A stretch of DNA of 30,204 nucleotides from UBA668 sp039796575 (lineage in GTDB: Bacteria; Actinomycetota; Acidimicrobiia; Acidimicrobiales; Ilumatobacteraceae). The translations under genes and the position numbers were made by a program. The stretch lies in contig JBDKJP010000012.1 of the NCBI GenBank assembly GCA_039796575.1, forward strand, positions 1-30,204. Direction: 5' to 3'. Under the pieces are notes generated by a model. It was not told the DNA's origin. It did not search any database and saw only the letters and a program-made list of their open reading frames with translations. Shown here piece after piece: positions 7,433 to 16,398 of the stretch (positions are counted from its first letter, which is position 1; each line of letters opens with the position of its first letter).

Positions 7433-8407
7433 ATGCGGGTCGTTTCGTGCAACTCATTCGCTCCGGTCGATCAACTCGTCGTGGAGGAGCGGCCGTCGCC
7501 GCCGCTGCCCGACGGCCACGTGCGCATCGCGGTCACCGCGTGCGGAGTGAACTTCGTCGACGCACTCATCGTGCAGGGTCTGTACCAGTTGAAGCCGACG
7601 CTGCCGTTCGTGCCGGGCGGCGAGGTGGCGGGCACGGTCACCGAGGTGGCCGCCGACGTCACCGCCCACGCCGTGGGCGACCGAGTGTTCGTCACCACCG
7701 GCCTCAGCGGCGGGTTCGCGAGCGAGGTCGTGATGCCGGCGTTCCGCGTCATCCCCACGCCCGCCACCATCACCGACGCGCAGGCCGCCACGTTCGTGCA
7801 GAGCTACTGCACCGCGTGGTTCGCACTGCACCTGCGCGCGAAGGCGCAGGCAGGGGAGTGGCTGCTCGTGCTCGGCGCCGGCGGCGGGGTGGGCCTCGCC
7901 GCGGTCGACGTCGGTCGGTCGATGGGCCTGCGGGTCATCGCCGCAGCGTCGAGCGAGGCCAAGCGCGAGCTCGCGATGGCTCACGGCGCCGAGGCGGTGA
8001 TCGACACCAGCAGCGAGGATCTCAAGACCCGGGCGAAGGAGCTCAGCGGCGGCGGTGTGCACCACGTGTACGACCCGGTCGGCGGTGCCATGGCCGAGGC
8101 CGGCCTGCGCTCGCTGCGCGACGACGGCCAGTTGCTCGTCATCGGGTTCGCCGCCGGCGAGATCCCGAAGCTGCCCGCCAACCAGATCCTGCTGCGCAAC
8201 CGTCGCGTCACCGGCGTCGACTGGGGCGGCTGGACGATGACCCACGGCGCCGAGAACGCGGCGATGCTCGCCGACGTGATCGCCGCGGTGGCGAAGGGCG
8301 AGTTGCGCCCCGTGGCACCGCGCACGTACCCGTTGATCGACGTGGCCGAGGCACTCACCGATCAGCTCGAGCGCCGGGTGGTGGGCAAGAGCGTGCTGGT
8401 GCCGTGA
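7433..8407 (+). CDS. Zinc-independent MDR oxidoreductase (quinone oxidoreductase family)
   Basis: 324 aa, medium-chain dehydrogenase/reductase of the zeta-crystallin (NADPH:quinone oxidoreductase) group. The N-terminal GroES-like part contains CGVNFVDALIVQGLY and LPFVPGGEVAG. The Rossmann half has the nucleotide loop LGAGGGVG at 147-154, and HHVYDPVGG later. It lacks the catalytic and structural zinc Cys/His clusters of alcohol dehydrogenases, as expected for this branch. It would act in the cytosol on quinones or enones using NADPH. TACGGT at 7419-7424 gives a leaderless start, and a strong hairpin follows the stop. Confidence 0.9.
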   Translation: MRVVSCNSFAPVDQLVVEERPSPPLPDGHVRIAVTACGVNFVDALIVQGLYQLKPTLPFVPGGEVAGTVTEVAADVTAHAVGDRVFVTTGLSGGFASEVVMPAFRVIPTPATITDAQAATFVQSYCTAWFALHLRAKAQAGEWLLVLGAGGGVGLAAVDVGRSMGLRVIAAASSEAKRELAMAHGAEAVIDTSSEDLKTRAKELSGGGVHHVYDPVGGAMAEAGLRSLRDDGQLLVIGFAAGEIPKLPANQILLRNRRVTGVDWGGWTMTHGAENAAMLADVIAAVAKGELRPVAPRTYPLIDVAEALTDQLERRVVGKSVLVP

Positions 8408-8411
8408 CGCG

Positions 8412-8441
8412 ACGAAGGGAGGGCCGGAGCCCTCCCTTCGT
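8412..8441. terminator. 13-bp GC-rich hairpin terminator
   Basis: ACGAAGGGAGGGC and GCCCTCCCTTCGT form a perfect 13-bp stem with a CGGA tetraloop, 4 nt after the MDR stop. It lies between the convergent MDR gene and tRNA-Lys, so it could end transcription from both sides. No clear T-run follows, which is common in GC-rich actinobacteria. Confidence 0.75.
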
Positions 8442-8447
8442 GTCGTG

Positions 8448-8519
8448 TGCGCCCCCAGGGTTTCGAACCCTGAACCTGCGGATTAAGAGTCCGTTGCTCT
8501 GCCGTTGAGCTAGAGGCGC
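8448..8519 (-). tRNA. tRNA-Lys (anticodon CUU)
   Basis: 72-nt cloverleaf on the minus strand. Acceptor GCGCCTC pairs with GGGGCGC (one G-U), discriminator A. The D-arm is GCTC/GAGC with a GG-containing loop; the anticodon arm is ACGGA-CTCTTAA-TCCGC with anticodon CTT; the T-arm is CAGGG-TTCGAAA-CCCTG. The 3' CCA is not encoded. It lies 52 nt downstream of tRNA-His on the same strand, probably in one transcript. Confidence 0.95.
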
Positions 8520-8568
8520 AGCGGCGAGCAGTGTAGGGGACTCTTGCGAGGCTCCCTACCTGCTGCCT
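8520..8568 (-). other. Spacer between two tRNAs with a hairpin
   Basis: GCAG-T-GTAGGG and CCCTAC-CTGC (about 8528-8564) can pair around a loop holding a small CTC/GAG helix. It may be a processing signal in a tRNA-His/tRNA-Lys precursor or a weak terminator. Confidence 0.3.
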
Positions 8569-8644
8569 TGGGGTGACCGACGGGTTTCGAACCCGCGACC
8601 CTCAGTACCACAAACTGATGCTCTACCAACTGAGCTACGGCCAC
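8569..8644 (-). tRNA. tRNA-His (anticodon GUG)
   Basis: Cloverleaf on the minus strand: acceptor GTGGCCG with CGGTCAC (one G-U), D-arm GCTC/GAGC with AGTTGGTA loop, anticodon arm TCAGT-TTGTGGT-ACTGA giving GTG, T-arm GCGGG-TTCGAAA-CCCGT. The discriminator is C and the base before the acceptor (8645) is G, the G-1:C73 pair that marks tRNA-His. Unlike the tRNA-Lys next to it, the 3' CCA is encoded (8569-8571). Confidence 0.96.
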
Positions 8645-8706
8645 CATGTAGGGCACGTAGTGTGCCACATGCGTCGGCGATTTCCACCACTCGATTCGGG
8701 TGCCCG

Positions 8707-8760
8707 TTCACGACGGATTCCGTTGTGAGCTAGGCTCCCGGGAACGAAATCCGGAGGAGA
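8707..8760 (+). promoter_or_regulatory. Promoter and ribosome binding site of the aminotransferase gene
   Basis: TTCACG (8707-8712), 18-bp spacer, TAGGCT (8731-8736). GGAGGAGA (8753-8760) is a strong Shine-Dalgarno 5 nt before the ATG at 8766. This is one of the few genes here with a clear leader and RBS, in contrast to its many leaderless neighbours. Confidence 0.55.
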
Positions 8761-8765
8761 TCAGG

Positions 8766-10139
8766 ATGAGCGCAACGGAAAGCATTCCCACGCGTGAACT
8801 TGCCGAACGAGCAAAGGCCATCACCCAGCGAGAGCTGCGCACGTACATCGAGCGCACCATGGGTTCCCAGACCGCCACCGACCGGGCCCGCAAGGTGCTC
8901 CCGCTCGGCGTGCCCTCGAGCTTCCAGGCATACGACCCGCACCCCATCGTGGTGCGCCGGGCGCAGGCCGCATGGATGGAGGACGTCGACGGCAACCGCT
9001 ACGTCGACTACGACATGGGCTACGGCGCCCTCTTCACCGGCCACTGCCATCCGGCCGTGCGCGCCGCCGTCGAGACCCAGATGGACAACGGCACGTTGTT
9101 CGTCACGCCGTGCGAGATGAACGCCGACGTCGCCGAGCTGCTCGCCGCTCGCTACAACCTGCCGATGTGGCGGTTCACCAACTCGGGCACCGAGGCCACG
9201 ATGGACGCCATCCGCGTCGCCCGTGGCGTCACCGGTCGGCACAAGATCGTGAAGGTCGAAGGCGGCTACCACGGCCACCACGACGAGGTCATGATCTCGA
9301 TGAAGCCGCCGCTGCACCTCGCGGGTCCGGCCGACAACCCCACGCCCATCCCCGCCACGGCCGGCATCACGCCCGCGGTGCTCGAGGACACCAAGGTCAT
9401 CCCGTACAACGACGCCGCGGCGCTCGAGCGCGTGCTCGCCGAGGGCGACGTGGCGGCGTTCATCGTCGAGCCCGTCATGGAGAACATCGGCATCTGCCTG
9501 CCGCAGCCGGGTTACCTGCAGCAGGTGCGCGACATCACCCGCAAGTACGGCACCATGCTCATCTTCGACGAGGTCAAGACCGGCATCACCGCCGGCTGGG
9601 GTGGCGGCACCGGTGCCGTGGGCGTGCAGCCCGACCTGGTGTGCCTCGCGAAGAGCATCGGCGGCGGCCTGCCGCTCGGCGCCTTCGGCGGCACCCAGGA
9701 GTGCATGGACCAGATCACCGCCGGCAAGGTGCTGCACCTCGGCACCTACAACGGCAACCCGCTGTGCATGGCCGCGGCCCGCGCCGTGCTGGTCGACATC
9801 TGCACGCCCGAGGCGCACCAGCAGGTGAACGAGCTCAACGCCCGCCTCGTGGCAGCGTGCCAGGACACCATCGACAAGGCCGGTCTGCCGGCGCACACGG
9901 TGCAGTTCGGCGCGAAGGGTTGCGTCACGTGGGCGAGCGAGCCCATCAAGAACTACCGCGACTACAAGGCCACCGACTTCGATCTTGCGTTCGCGCAGTG
10001 GATCCACGGCATCAACCGCGGCATCCTGCTGCCGCCGGGCCTCGACGAGCAGTGGCTCATCTCGATGATGCACAGCGACGACGAGGCGATGCAGTACAGC
10101 CACGTCTTCGCCGACTTCGTCGACGAGCTCACCCGCTGA
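8766..10139 (+). CDS. PLP-dependent class III aminotransferase, glutamate-1-semialdehyde aminomutase-like
   Basis: 457 aa. Fold-type I PLP enzyme; Lys296 in CLAKSIGGGLPLG is the Schiff-base lysine, Asp268 in FDEVKTG contacts the PLP ring nitrogen, NSGTEA (139-144) binds phosphate and YHGHHD (168-173) stacks on the cofactor. The closest named relative by pattern is HemL, but the FDEVKTG loop differs from HemL's FDEVMTGFR, the protein is about 25 residues longer, and no haem genes are nearby, so I do not call it HemL. It is more likely an aspartate-aminotransferase-family (subgroup III) enzyme of unknown substrate. A strong promoter and RBS suggest good expression. Confidence 0.85.
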   Translation: MSATESIPTRELAERAKAITQRELRTYIERTMGSQTATDRARKVLPLGVPSSFQAYDPHPIVVRRAQAAWMEDVDGNRYVDYDMGYGALFTGHCHPAVRAAVETQMDNGTLFVTPCEMNADVAELLAARYNLPMWRFTNSGTEATMDAIRVARGVTGRHKIVKVEGGYHGHHDEVMISMKPPLHLAGPADNPTPIPATAGITPAVLEDTKVIPYNDAAALERVLAEGDVAAFIVEPVMENIGICLPQPGYLQQVRDITRKYGTMLIFDEVKTGITAGWGGGTGAVGVQPDLVCLAKSIGGGLPLGAFGGTQECMDQITAGKVLHLGTYNGNPLCMAAARAVLVDICTPEAHQQVNELNARLVAACQDTIDKAGLPAHTVQFGAKGCVTWASEPIKNYRDYKATDFDLAFAQWIHGINRGILLPPGLDEQWLISMMHSDDEAMQYSHVFADFVDELTR

Positions 10140-10155
10140 CCCGCGCGCAGCGGGT
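10139..10155. terminator. Short hairpin between convergent genes
   Basis: ACCCGC and GCGGGT (6 bp, loop GCGCA) begin at the last base of the aminotransferase stop. It may serve both convergent genes. No T-run. Confidence 0.4.
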
Positions 10156-10160
10156 GGGCC

Positions 10161-10994
10161 TCAGCCGCTCCAGCGGCGCTCCTCCTGGTACCGGTAGGTG
10201 TTCACCGGCGTGCTCCACCGCTGCCGGCGGCGCATCATGCCGGTGCCGGCCAGGAGCGCCAGCGCGCCGCCCACCAGCAACAGCTCGAGGCCGATCAGCA
10301 GCGGCAGCGTGTCGTCGGCCAACTGGGCCGGCATGCGCGCCCAGGGGCTGTCGCTGAGCGCGGGCACCAGGAACTTCGGCACCACGTACCCGAGCAGTGC
10401 CGCCACCAACGCCAGCAGCAGCAGGCCGAGGCCGAGGCTGCGGAACAGCGCCGAGCGTTCGGGGTGCGCGGCGAGGCCGAGCACCACGAGTGCGATGGTG
10501 GCGATGGCGGCGATGGGCAGCAGCCACTTCAACGTGGTGCGGATGATGTCGAGCGCGGTGACCTGCGGGACGTCGATGGTGATGGGGTCGACCACGGCCA
10601 CGGCCTGGTTCTGGGTGGCGTCGACGAGTTGCTGGGTGGTGATCTGCACCGGCGCGTCCTGCTCGCCGATGAGGTGGGCGTGCGCGTCGTGGATGACCTC
10701 GCTCAGCAGGTCGGCGCCGGGTGCAGTGTCGACCACGAGGTCGACGCGTGCGCGCAGCGCGTCCTGGGTGAGGTTCGGGTCGCCGGGGGCGATGGTGGCG
10801 AGCTGCGCGGCCAGGGAGTCGGCGATGGTGTTCACCAGTTCGGCGCGGATCTCGGGGTCGTCGAGGATGACGTCGGCGTGGTCGGCCGAGTCGTCGGGGT
10901 CGAACGCGGTGCGCTGGAGGAGGAAGCCGGCGAGGGTGAGGCTGGCACAGGCATAGGCGAGGCCGAACAGCAGGCCGGCAAGGGTTCGACGCAC
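10161..10994 (-). CDS. Four-helix integral membrane protein with an exported domain
   Basis: 277 aa. Predicted membrane segments lie near residues 5-26, 156-175, 186-206 and 231-250; the 125 or so residues between helices 1 and 2 are hydrophilic and would face outside. They contain acidic repeats such as FDPDDSADHADVILDDPEIRA. The tail is basic (MMRRRQRW). Similar actinobacterial proteins are annotated only as hypothetical membrane proteins; I do not recognise a function. The start is GTG 10994, with CAGACT (complement of 11002-11007) 7 nt upstream. Confidence 0.78.
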   Translation of the reverse strand: MRRTLAGLLFGLAYACASLTLAGFLLQRTAFDPDDSADHADVILDDPEIRAELVNTIADSLAAQLATIAPGDPNLTQDALRARVDLVVDTAPGADLLSEVIHDAHAHLIGEQDAPVQITTQQLVDATQNQAVAVVDPITIDVPQVTALDIIRTTLKWLLPIAAIATIALVVLGLAAHPERSALFRSLGLGLLLLALVAALLGYVVPKFLVPALSDSPWARMPAQLADDTLPLLIGLELLLVGGALALLAGTGMMRRRQRWSTPVNTYRYQEERRWSG

Positions 10995-11043
10995 GGGCGA
11001 CAGTCTGGCGGGAAACGCGGCGCGGTTCTATACCATGGGGGGT
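10995..11043. promoter_or_regulatory. Divergent promoters, membrane protein and DUF983 gene
   Basis: CAGACT (complement of 11002-11007) is 7 nt before the minus-strand GTG; TATACC (11029-11034) is 9 nt before ATG 11044. Both fit the leaderless pattern of this window. Confidence 0.4.
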
Positions 11044-11496
11044 ATGGATCGTCCGATGCCTTCGACCGCCACGATGTTCACCCGTGCCGCATTGCGGAAC
11101 TGCCCGCGCTGCGGCGGTCGCAAGAGCTTCATCAAGTACTGGCTCGGTCGCTACGAGCGATGCCGCACCTGTGGCATCGAGTGGCACCGCGAGCACGGCT
11201 TCGAGCTCGGTCCGATCGCCCTCAACGTGGTGTTCACGTTCTTCAGCCTCGCGGTCATCATGATCGTGGCGTTCGTGACCACCGGCCCCGACTACAACGT
11301 CGCCGGTCTGATGGCCCTCGTCATCGGTGCGGCCATCGTGCTGCCGCTGATCTACCACCCGTTCACGTACACGCTCTGGCTGGCGTTCGACCTCGCGGTG
11401 CACCCGCCGGACCAGCGCGAGCTGGCTGAGGCCGACGCCGCCGTGGCGGCCGCGAAGGCTGCCGCGGCAGGCGGTGCGTTGCCGTCGGGGGAGTAG
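11044..11496 (+). CDS. DUF983-family zinc-ribbon membrane protein
   Basis: 150 aa. An N-terminal zinc ribbon (CPRCGG ... CRTCGIEW) is followed by two hydrophobic helices (about 58-80 and 86-108) and a conserved HPFTYTLWLAFDLAVHPP segment, the pattern of the DUF983 family. The C-terminus is Ala-rich. Molecular function is unknown. ATG 11044 is preferred to ATG 11035 because TATACC (11029-11034) would abut the earlier start, whereas it leaves 9 nt to the later one. Confidence 0.82.
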   Translation: MDRPMPSTATMFTRAALRNCPRCGGRKSFIKYWLGRYERCRTCGIEWHREHGFELGPIALNVVFTFFSLAVIMIVAFVTTGPDYNVAGLMALVIGAAIVLPLIYHPFTYTLWLAFDLAVHPPDQRELAEADAAVAAAKAAAAGGALPSGE

Positions 11497-11533
11497 TCGC
11501 CGAGGCGATCCTGTGTTCGATCGAGCGAAATGC

Positions 11534-11562
11534 TTGATCGAACGGTTGTTCGTAGTTACAGT
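11534..11562 (+). promoter_or_regulatory. recA promoter 1 with LexA (SOS) box
   Basis: TTGATC (11534-11539), 17-bp spacer, TACAGT (11557-11562). The box TCGAACGGTTGTTCGT (11538-11553) fits the actinobacterial LexA consensus TCGAAC-N4-GTTCGA at all but the last base and covers the -35/spacer, so bound LexA would block RNA polymerase. A further TTCGAA core lies about 10 nt downstream of the -10. Confidence 0.82.
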
Positions 11563-11633
11563 GTTGTCGTTCGAACACGCACCGCATCACGCCGGGCGGT
11601 TCGGGGCAGCACAGTCGCTCCGGAGCACCACTC

Positions 11634-11663
11634 CGAAACCCTGTCACACCCCTTCCGTACGGT
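11634..11663 (+). promoter_or_regulatory. recA promoter 2, PafBC/RecA-NDp-like
   Basis: CGAAACCCTGTCACACCC (11634-11651) recurs exactly before the LysM gene. Within it CTGTCACAC (11641-11649) is followed by exactly 8 nt and then TACGGT (11658-11663), the spacing of the LexA-independent damage promoter (TTGTCRGTG-N8-TAnnnT). The core matches that consensus at 5 of 9 positions (TGTCA), so this would be a clade variant. The leader from here to the GTG would be about 50 nt. Confidence 0.55.
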
Positions 11664-11721
11664 GCGTCGCATCGGGGCCCACCGCCCCCACAGCAGCCAC
11701 AGGCAGGAATGGAGAACGACA

Positions 11722-12765
<1,044 letters not shown>

Positions 12766-12777
12766 GCGGCGGCCACC

Positions 12778-13206
12778 ATGGGTGTGCCGATGCACCTCAG
12801 CCTCGTCACGCTCGGCGTGGCCGACCTCGCCCGATCCATCGCGTTCTACGAGTCGCTGGGCTGGCAACAGTCCGGCGGCTCGGAGGACACGATCGCCTTC
12901 TTCGCCCTCGGTGCCACCAACCTCGCCCTCTACGGCACCGAGGCACTCGCCGACGACGCACGGCAACCGCAGTCGTCGGGCCCGGTCGGCTTCCGCGGTG
13001 TCACGTTGGCCATCAACGTGAGCAGCACCGCGGCGGTCGACCGGCTGTTCGCCGAGTTCGTCGCCGCCGGCGCCGCACCGGTGAAGCCGCCGGTGGCGGT
13101 CGAGTGGGGTGGCTACTCGGGCTACGTCGCCGACCCCGACGGTCACCTGTGGGAGTTGGCGTACAACCCGTACTCGCCCGAGTGGGCGGCACCCGACACC
13201 GAGTGA
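12778..13206 (+). CDS. VOC-superfamily (glyoxalase/bleomycin-resistance-like) protein
   Basis: 142 aa, two beta-alpha-beta-beta-beta modules: HLSLVTLGVADLARSIAFYESLGW at the start and GYSGYVADPDGHLWELAYNPY at the end. His6 and the Glu of HLWELAYN are in the positions used for metal binding by VOC enzymes, so metal binding is possible. The substrate is unknown. The ATG lies 12 nt after the recA stop, so read-through from recA and damage induction are plausible. In many actinobacteria recX stands in this place. Confidence 0.85.
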   Translation: MGVPMHLSLVTLGVADLARSIAFYESLGWQQSGGSEDTIAFFALGATNLALYGTEALADDARQPQSSGPVGFRGVTLAINVSSTAAVDRLFAEFVAAGAAPVKPPVAVEWGGYSGYVADPDGHLWELAYNPYSPEWAAPDTE

Positions 13207-13237
13207 TCGTCGCCCGCTGAGCGTCGCGGTGCACGGG

Positions 13238-13252
13238 TAACCTGGACGATCT
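13238..13252 (+). promoter_or_regulatory. -10 element of miaB
   Basis: TAACCT (13238-13243) lies 9 nt before the ATG of miaB, the recurring leaderless pattern. It would drive miaB-miaA-dapF and probably hflX. Confidence 0.45.
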
Positions 13253-14671
13253 ATGGCTCGCGGCTACGTCGTGCGCACCTTCGGGTGCCAGATGAACGAA
13301 CACGACTCCGAACGCATCGCGGGGTTGCTCGAGGCCGACGGGTTCGTGCCCGTCGAGGCCGAGTCGGATGCCGACGTGGTGGTGCTCAACACCTGCTGCA
13401 TCCGTGAGAACGCCGACAACAAGCTGTACGGCAGCCTCGGCTGGCTGAAGCAGTGGAAGGACCAGGGCGAGGAACGCCAGATCGTGGTGGCCGGTTGCCT
13501 GGCGCAGAAGGACCGCGACCTCGTGGCGCAGAAGGCGCCCTGGGTCGACGTGGTGCTCGGCACGCACAACGTGCACCGCACCGCCGAGCTGGTCGAGCAC
13601 GCCCGCACCCACGGCCCGGTCACCGAGATCTTCGACGAAGCGGTGCTCGACGACCATGCGCTGTTCCCCAGCGCGTTGCCGGCGGTCCGCGAGACGTCGT
13701 ACAACGCGTGGGTCACCATCCAGATCGGCTGCGACAACCACTGCGCGTTCTGCATCGTGCCCGCGGTGCGCGGCAAGGAGATCAGCCGGCCATTCGCCGA
13801 CATCGTCGCCGAGGTGCGGCAGCTCGCGGCCGACGGCGTCACCGAGGTCACGCTCCTCGGCCAGAACGTCAACAGCTACGGGCGCGACCTGCAGTTGGCG
13901 GCTCGCCAGCAGGGCGACCACGAGGCGCGGTTGCGTCCGCTGTTCGGCGAGTTGCTGCGCGAGGTCGGCGCGGTGCCCGGCATCCGGCGCGTGCGCTACA
14001 CCAGCCCGCACCCGAAGGACATGCGTGCCGACACGTTCGCCGCGATGGCGGCCACGCCGACGGTGTGCGAGCACCTGCACTACCCGCTCCAGTCGGGCAG
14101 CGACCGGGTGCTGGCGTTGATGCACCGCGGCTACACCGCCGAGCGCTACCTCGAACGGCTCGCCGAGGCCCGCGCCGCGGTGGCCGACCTGGCCGTGAGC
14201 ACCGACATCATCGTCGGCTTCCCCGGCGAGACCGAGGCCGACTTCGAACGCACGCTCGAGGTGGCGGCGGCCGCCGAGTACGACTACGCGTACACGTTCA
14301 TCTTCTCACCGCGGCCCGGCACCGAGGCGGCCGGCCTCACCGAGCAGTTCATCGATCCCGCCGTGGCCGCCGAGCGGTTCCAGCGCCTGCGCATCGTGGT
14401 CGAGCGCAGCGCCGTGGCCAAACACCTCGCCCGCATCGGTCGCATCGAGGAGGTCATCGTCGAGGGGCCCAGCAAGAAGGACCCGTCGGTGCTGTCGGGC
14501 CGCACCCGGCAGAACAAGCTCGTGCACTTCCCGGCCACCCAGCCGTTGCGTGTCGGTTCCTACGCGCTGGTCGAGGTCACCTCGGCGGCGTCGCACCACC
14601 TGATGGGGCGGTTCGTCGAGCTGGTGGCCGAGCCGTCGCACAAGCGACGCATCCCCGTGCTCGCGGGGTGA
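13253..14671 (+). CDS. miaB: tRNA-2-methylthio-N6-dimethylallyladenosine synthase
   Basis: 472-aa radical-SAM methylthiotransferase that converts i6A37 to ms2i6A37 in tRNAs reading UNN codons. The N-terminal UPF0004 domain supplies Cys12, Cys48 and Cys82 (GCQMN, NTCC, GCLAQ) for the auxiliary [4Fe-4S] cluster. The radical-SAM cluster is Cys160-x3-Cys164-x2-Cys167 (GCDNHCAFC). HYPLQSGSDRVL and DIIVGFPGETEADF follow, with a C-terminal TRAM domain (VIVEGPSKKDPSVLSGRTRQNKLV). It overlaps miaA, which makes its substrate, by 4 nt (GTGA). Confidence 0.96.
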   Translation: MARGYVVRTFGCQMNEHDSERIAGLLEADGFVPVEAESDADVVVLNTCCIRENADNKLYGSLGWLKQWKDQGEERQIVVAGCLAQKDRDLVAQKAPWVDVVLGTHNVHRTAELVEHARTHGPVTEIFDEAVLDDHALFPSALPAVRETSYNAWVTIQIGCDNHCAFCIVPAVRGKEISRPFADIVAEVRQLAADGVTEVTLLGQNVNSYGRDLQLAARQQGDHEARLRPLFGELLREVGAVPGIRRVRYTSPHPKDMRADTFAAMAATPTVCEHLHYPLQSGSDRVLALMHRGYTAERYLERLAEARAAVADLAVSTDIIVGFPGETEADFERTLEVAAAAEYDYAYTFIFSPRPGTEAAGLTEQFIDPAVAAERFQRLRIVVERSAVAKHLARIGRIEEVIVEGPSKKDPSVLSGRTRQNKLVHFPATQPLRVGSYALVEVTSAASHHLMGRFVELVAEPSHKRRIPVLAG

Positions 14672-15579
14672 GCACGCGCCTGGTGGTGGTCGGCCCGACC
14701 GGTTCGGGCAAGAGCGACGTGGCCATGGCGTACGCGCTGGCGCGGCCCGGCACCGAGATCGTCGCGGTCGACGCGATGCAGGTCTACCGGGGCATGGACG
14801 TCGGGACGGCGAAGCCGTCGACCGACGACCGGTCGGCGGTGGTGCACCACGGGCTCGACCTCGCCGACCCGGGCGACGAGTTCGCCGTGGCGGAGTTCGT
14901 GCGCGTGGCGTCGGCGGCCATCGACGGCATCGAGGCGCGTCACGGCCGAGCGCTGCTGGTGGCCGGCACCGGTCTGTACCTGCGTGCCCTCACCGACCCG
15001 ATGGAGCTGCCCGGTCGATGGCCCGACGTGCGCGAGCAGCTCGAGCAGCGTGCCGCCCGGGAAGGTGCGGCGGTGCTGCACGCCGAGCTCGTCGCGCTCG
15101 ACCCGTTGGCCGCGTCGCGCATGGAGCCGTCGAACGAGCGGCGCATCGTGCGCGCGTTGGAGGTGACGCTCGGCAGCGGCCGACCGTTCAGCTCGTTCGG
15201 GCCGGGCCTCGACCAGTACCCGCCGGTGCCGTTCGTGCAGGTCGGTCTGCAGTGGTCGCGCCCCGCGCTCGCGCAACGCATCGAGGCCCGGGTGCACCGG
15301 ATGATGGCGGCAGGGCTGCTCGCCGAGGTGTCGGCGCTGCTCGACCAGCCGGCTGGCCTCTCGCGCACCGCGATGCAGGCGCTCGGCTACAAGGAGCTCA
15401 TCGACCACCTGCGCGGCGAGTGCTCGCTCGACGAGGCCGTCGACACGGTGGTGCTGCGCACCCGCCAGTACGCGGTGCGCCAGGAGCGATGGTTCCGCCG
15501 CGACCCACGCATACGCTGGGTGCCGATCGAACACGACCCGGTGGCCGAGGTGCTGCCGGTGCTGCAGGACTGCGAATGA
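14668..15579 (+). CDS. miaA: tRNA dimethylallyltransferase
   Basis: 303 aa. It transfers dimethylallyl from DMAPP to N6 of A37 in tRNA, the step before MiaB. P-loop GPTGSGKS is at 9-16, DAMQVYRGMDVGTAKP follows (substrate-pocket Asp and the Gln that flips A37), then VAGTGLYLRALTD, and ALGYKEL with TRQYAVRQERWFRRD near the C-terminus. GTG 14668 overlaps the miaB stop by 4 nt, and its own stop overlaps the dapF start by 4 nt, so miaB-miaA-dapF are translationally coupled. Confidence 0.96.
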   Translation: MSTRLVVVGPTGSGKSDVAMAYALARPGTEIVAVDAMQVYRGMDVGTAKPSTDDRSAVVHHGLDLADPGDEFAVAEFVRVASAAIDGIEARHGRALLVAGTGLYLRALTDPMELPGRWPDVREQLEQRAAREGAAVLHAELVALDPLAASRMEPSNERRIVRALEVTLGSGRPFSSFGPGLDQYPPVPFVQVGLQWSRPALAQRIEARVHRMMAAGLLAEVSALLDQPAGLSRTAMQALGYKELIDHLRGECSLDEAVDTVVLRTRQYAVRQERWFRRDPRIRWVPIEHDPVAEVLPVLQDCE

Positions 15580-16376
15580 CCCATCTCACGCTCACCAAGC
15601 ACCACGGCCTCGGCAACGACTTCCTCGTCGTGGTCGACCCGCCCGTCGCAGATCTGCCGCGCCTCGCCCGGCAGCTGTGCGACCGCCGGCGCGGCATCGG
15701 CGCCGACGGGCTGCTGGTGAGCACCGACGAGCCCGGCTACGACGCGCGCATGACGCTCTACAACGCCGACGGGTCGGTGGCCGAGATCAGCGGCAACGGC
15801 ATCCGCTGCTTCGCGCAGGCGCTCGCCGCCCGGCGTGGTTCGTTCGAGCCGCAGCGCATCCTCACCGGCGCGGGGGAGCGGGTGGTCACGTTGTCGCCCA
15901 CCGACGACCCCACGGTCATCCACGCCGCGGTCGACATGGGAGAGGTCGGCGCGCTCGACGAACCGGCCGACTGGCACCGCATCGGCGCCGACCCGATGCG
16001 ACCGGTGCAGCACCTCAGCCTCGGCAACCCGCACACCGTGGTCGGTGTCGACGACGTCGCCGTGGTCGACCTGCTCGCGCTCGGCGCAGTGGTGCCGTAC
16101 GTGAACCTCGAGATCGTCGAGCCCGGGCCCGAGCCGCACGCCATCACGATGCGCGTCCACGAGCGCGGCGCCGGCATCACCGAAGCCTGTGGCAGCGGCG
16201 CCTGCGCCAGCGCCTGGGCCGCGCACGAATGGGGGCTCGCCGTCACCGCCGACGACGAAATCCTCGTGCACATGGACGGCGGAGATGCAAGGGTACGGCT
16301 GCACCATCCGTCGCCCGGTCGGGTCACCCTGGTCGGCCCGGCGCAGTTCATCGCCACCATCTCGGTCGACGTGTGA
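15576..16376 (+). CDS. dapF: Diaminopimelate epimerase
   Basis: 266 aa. It racemises LL-2,6-diaminopimelate to the meso form for lysine and peptidoglycan synthesis, without cofactor, using two Cys as acid and base: Cys78 in SGNGIRCF and Cys205 in EACGSGAC. HHGLGNDFLVV (9-19), RGIGADGLL (39-47) and LSLGNPHTVV (148-156) are family motifs. ATG overlaps the miaA stop (ATGA). dapC, for an earlier step of the same pathway, lies about 1.36 kb downstream beyond hflX. Confidence 0.96.
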   Translation: MTHLTLTKHHGLGNDFLVVVDPPVADLPRLARQLCDRRRGIGADGLLVSTDEPGYDARMTLYNADGSVAEISGNGIRCFAQALAARRGSFEPQRILTGAGERVVTLSPTDDPTVIHAAVDMGEVGALDEPADWHRIGADPMRPVQHLSLGNPHTVVGVDDVAVVDLLALGAVVPYVNLEIVEPGPEPHAITMRVHERGAGITEACGSGACASAWAAHEWGLAVTADDEILVHMDGGDARVRLHHPSPGRVTLVGPAQFIATISVDV

Positions 16377-16398
16377 GCCCGGTGCGGAGAGGCACGGC

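Noticed and set aside
11497..11512. TCGCC-GA-GGCGA after the DUF983 gene as a terminator
   Set aside because: Stem of 5 bp with a 2-nt loop cannot form a stable hairpin.
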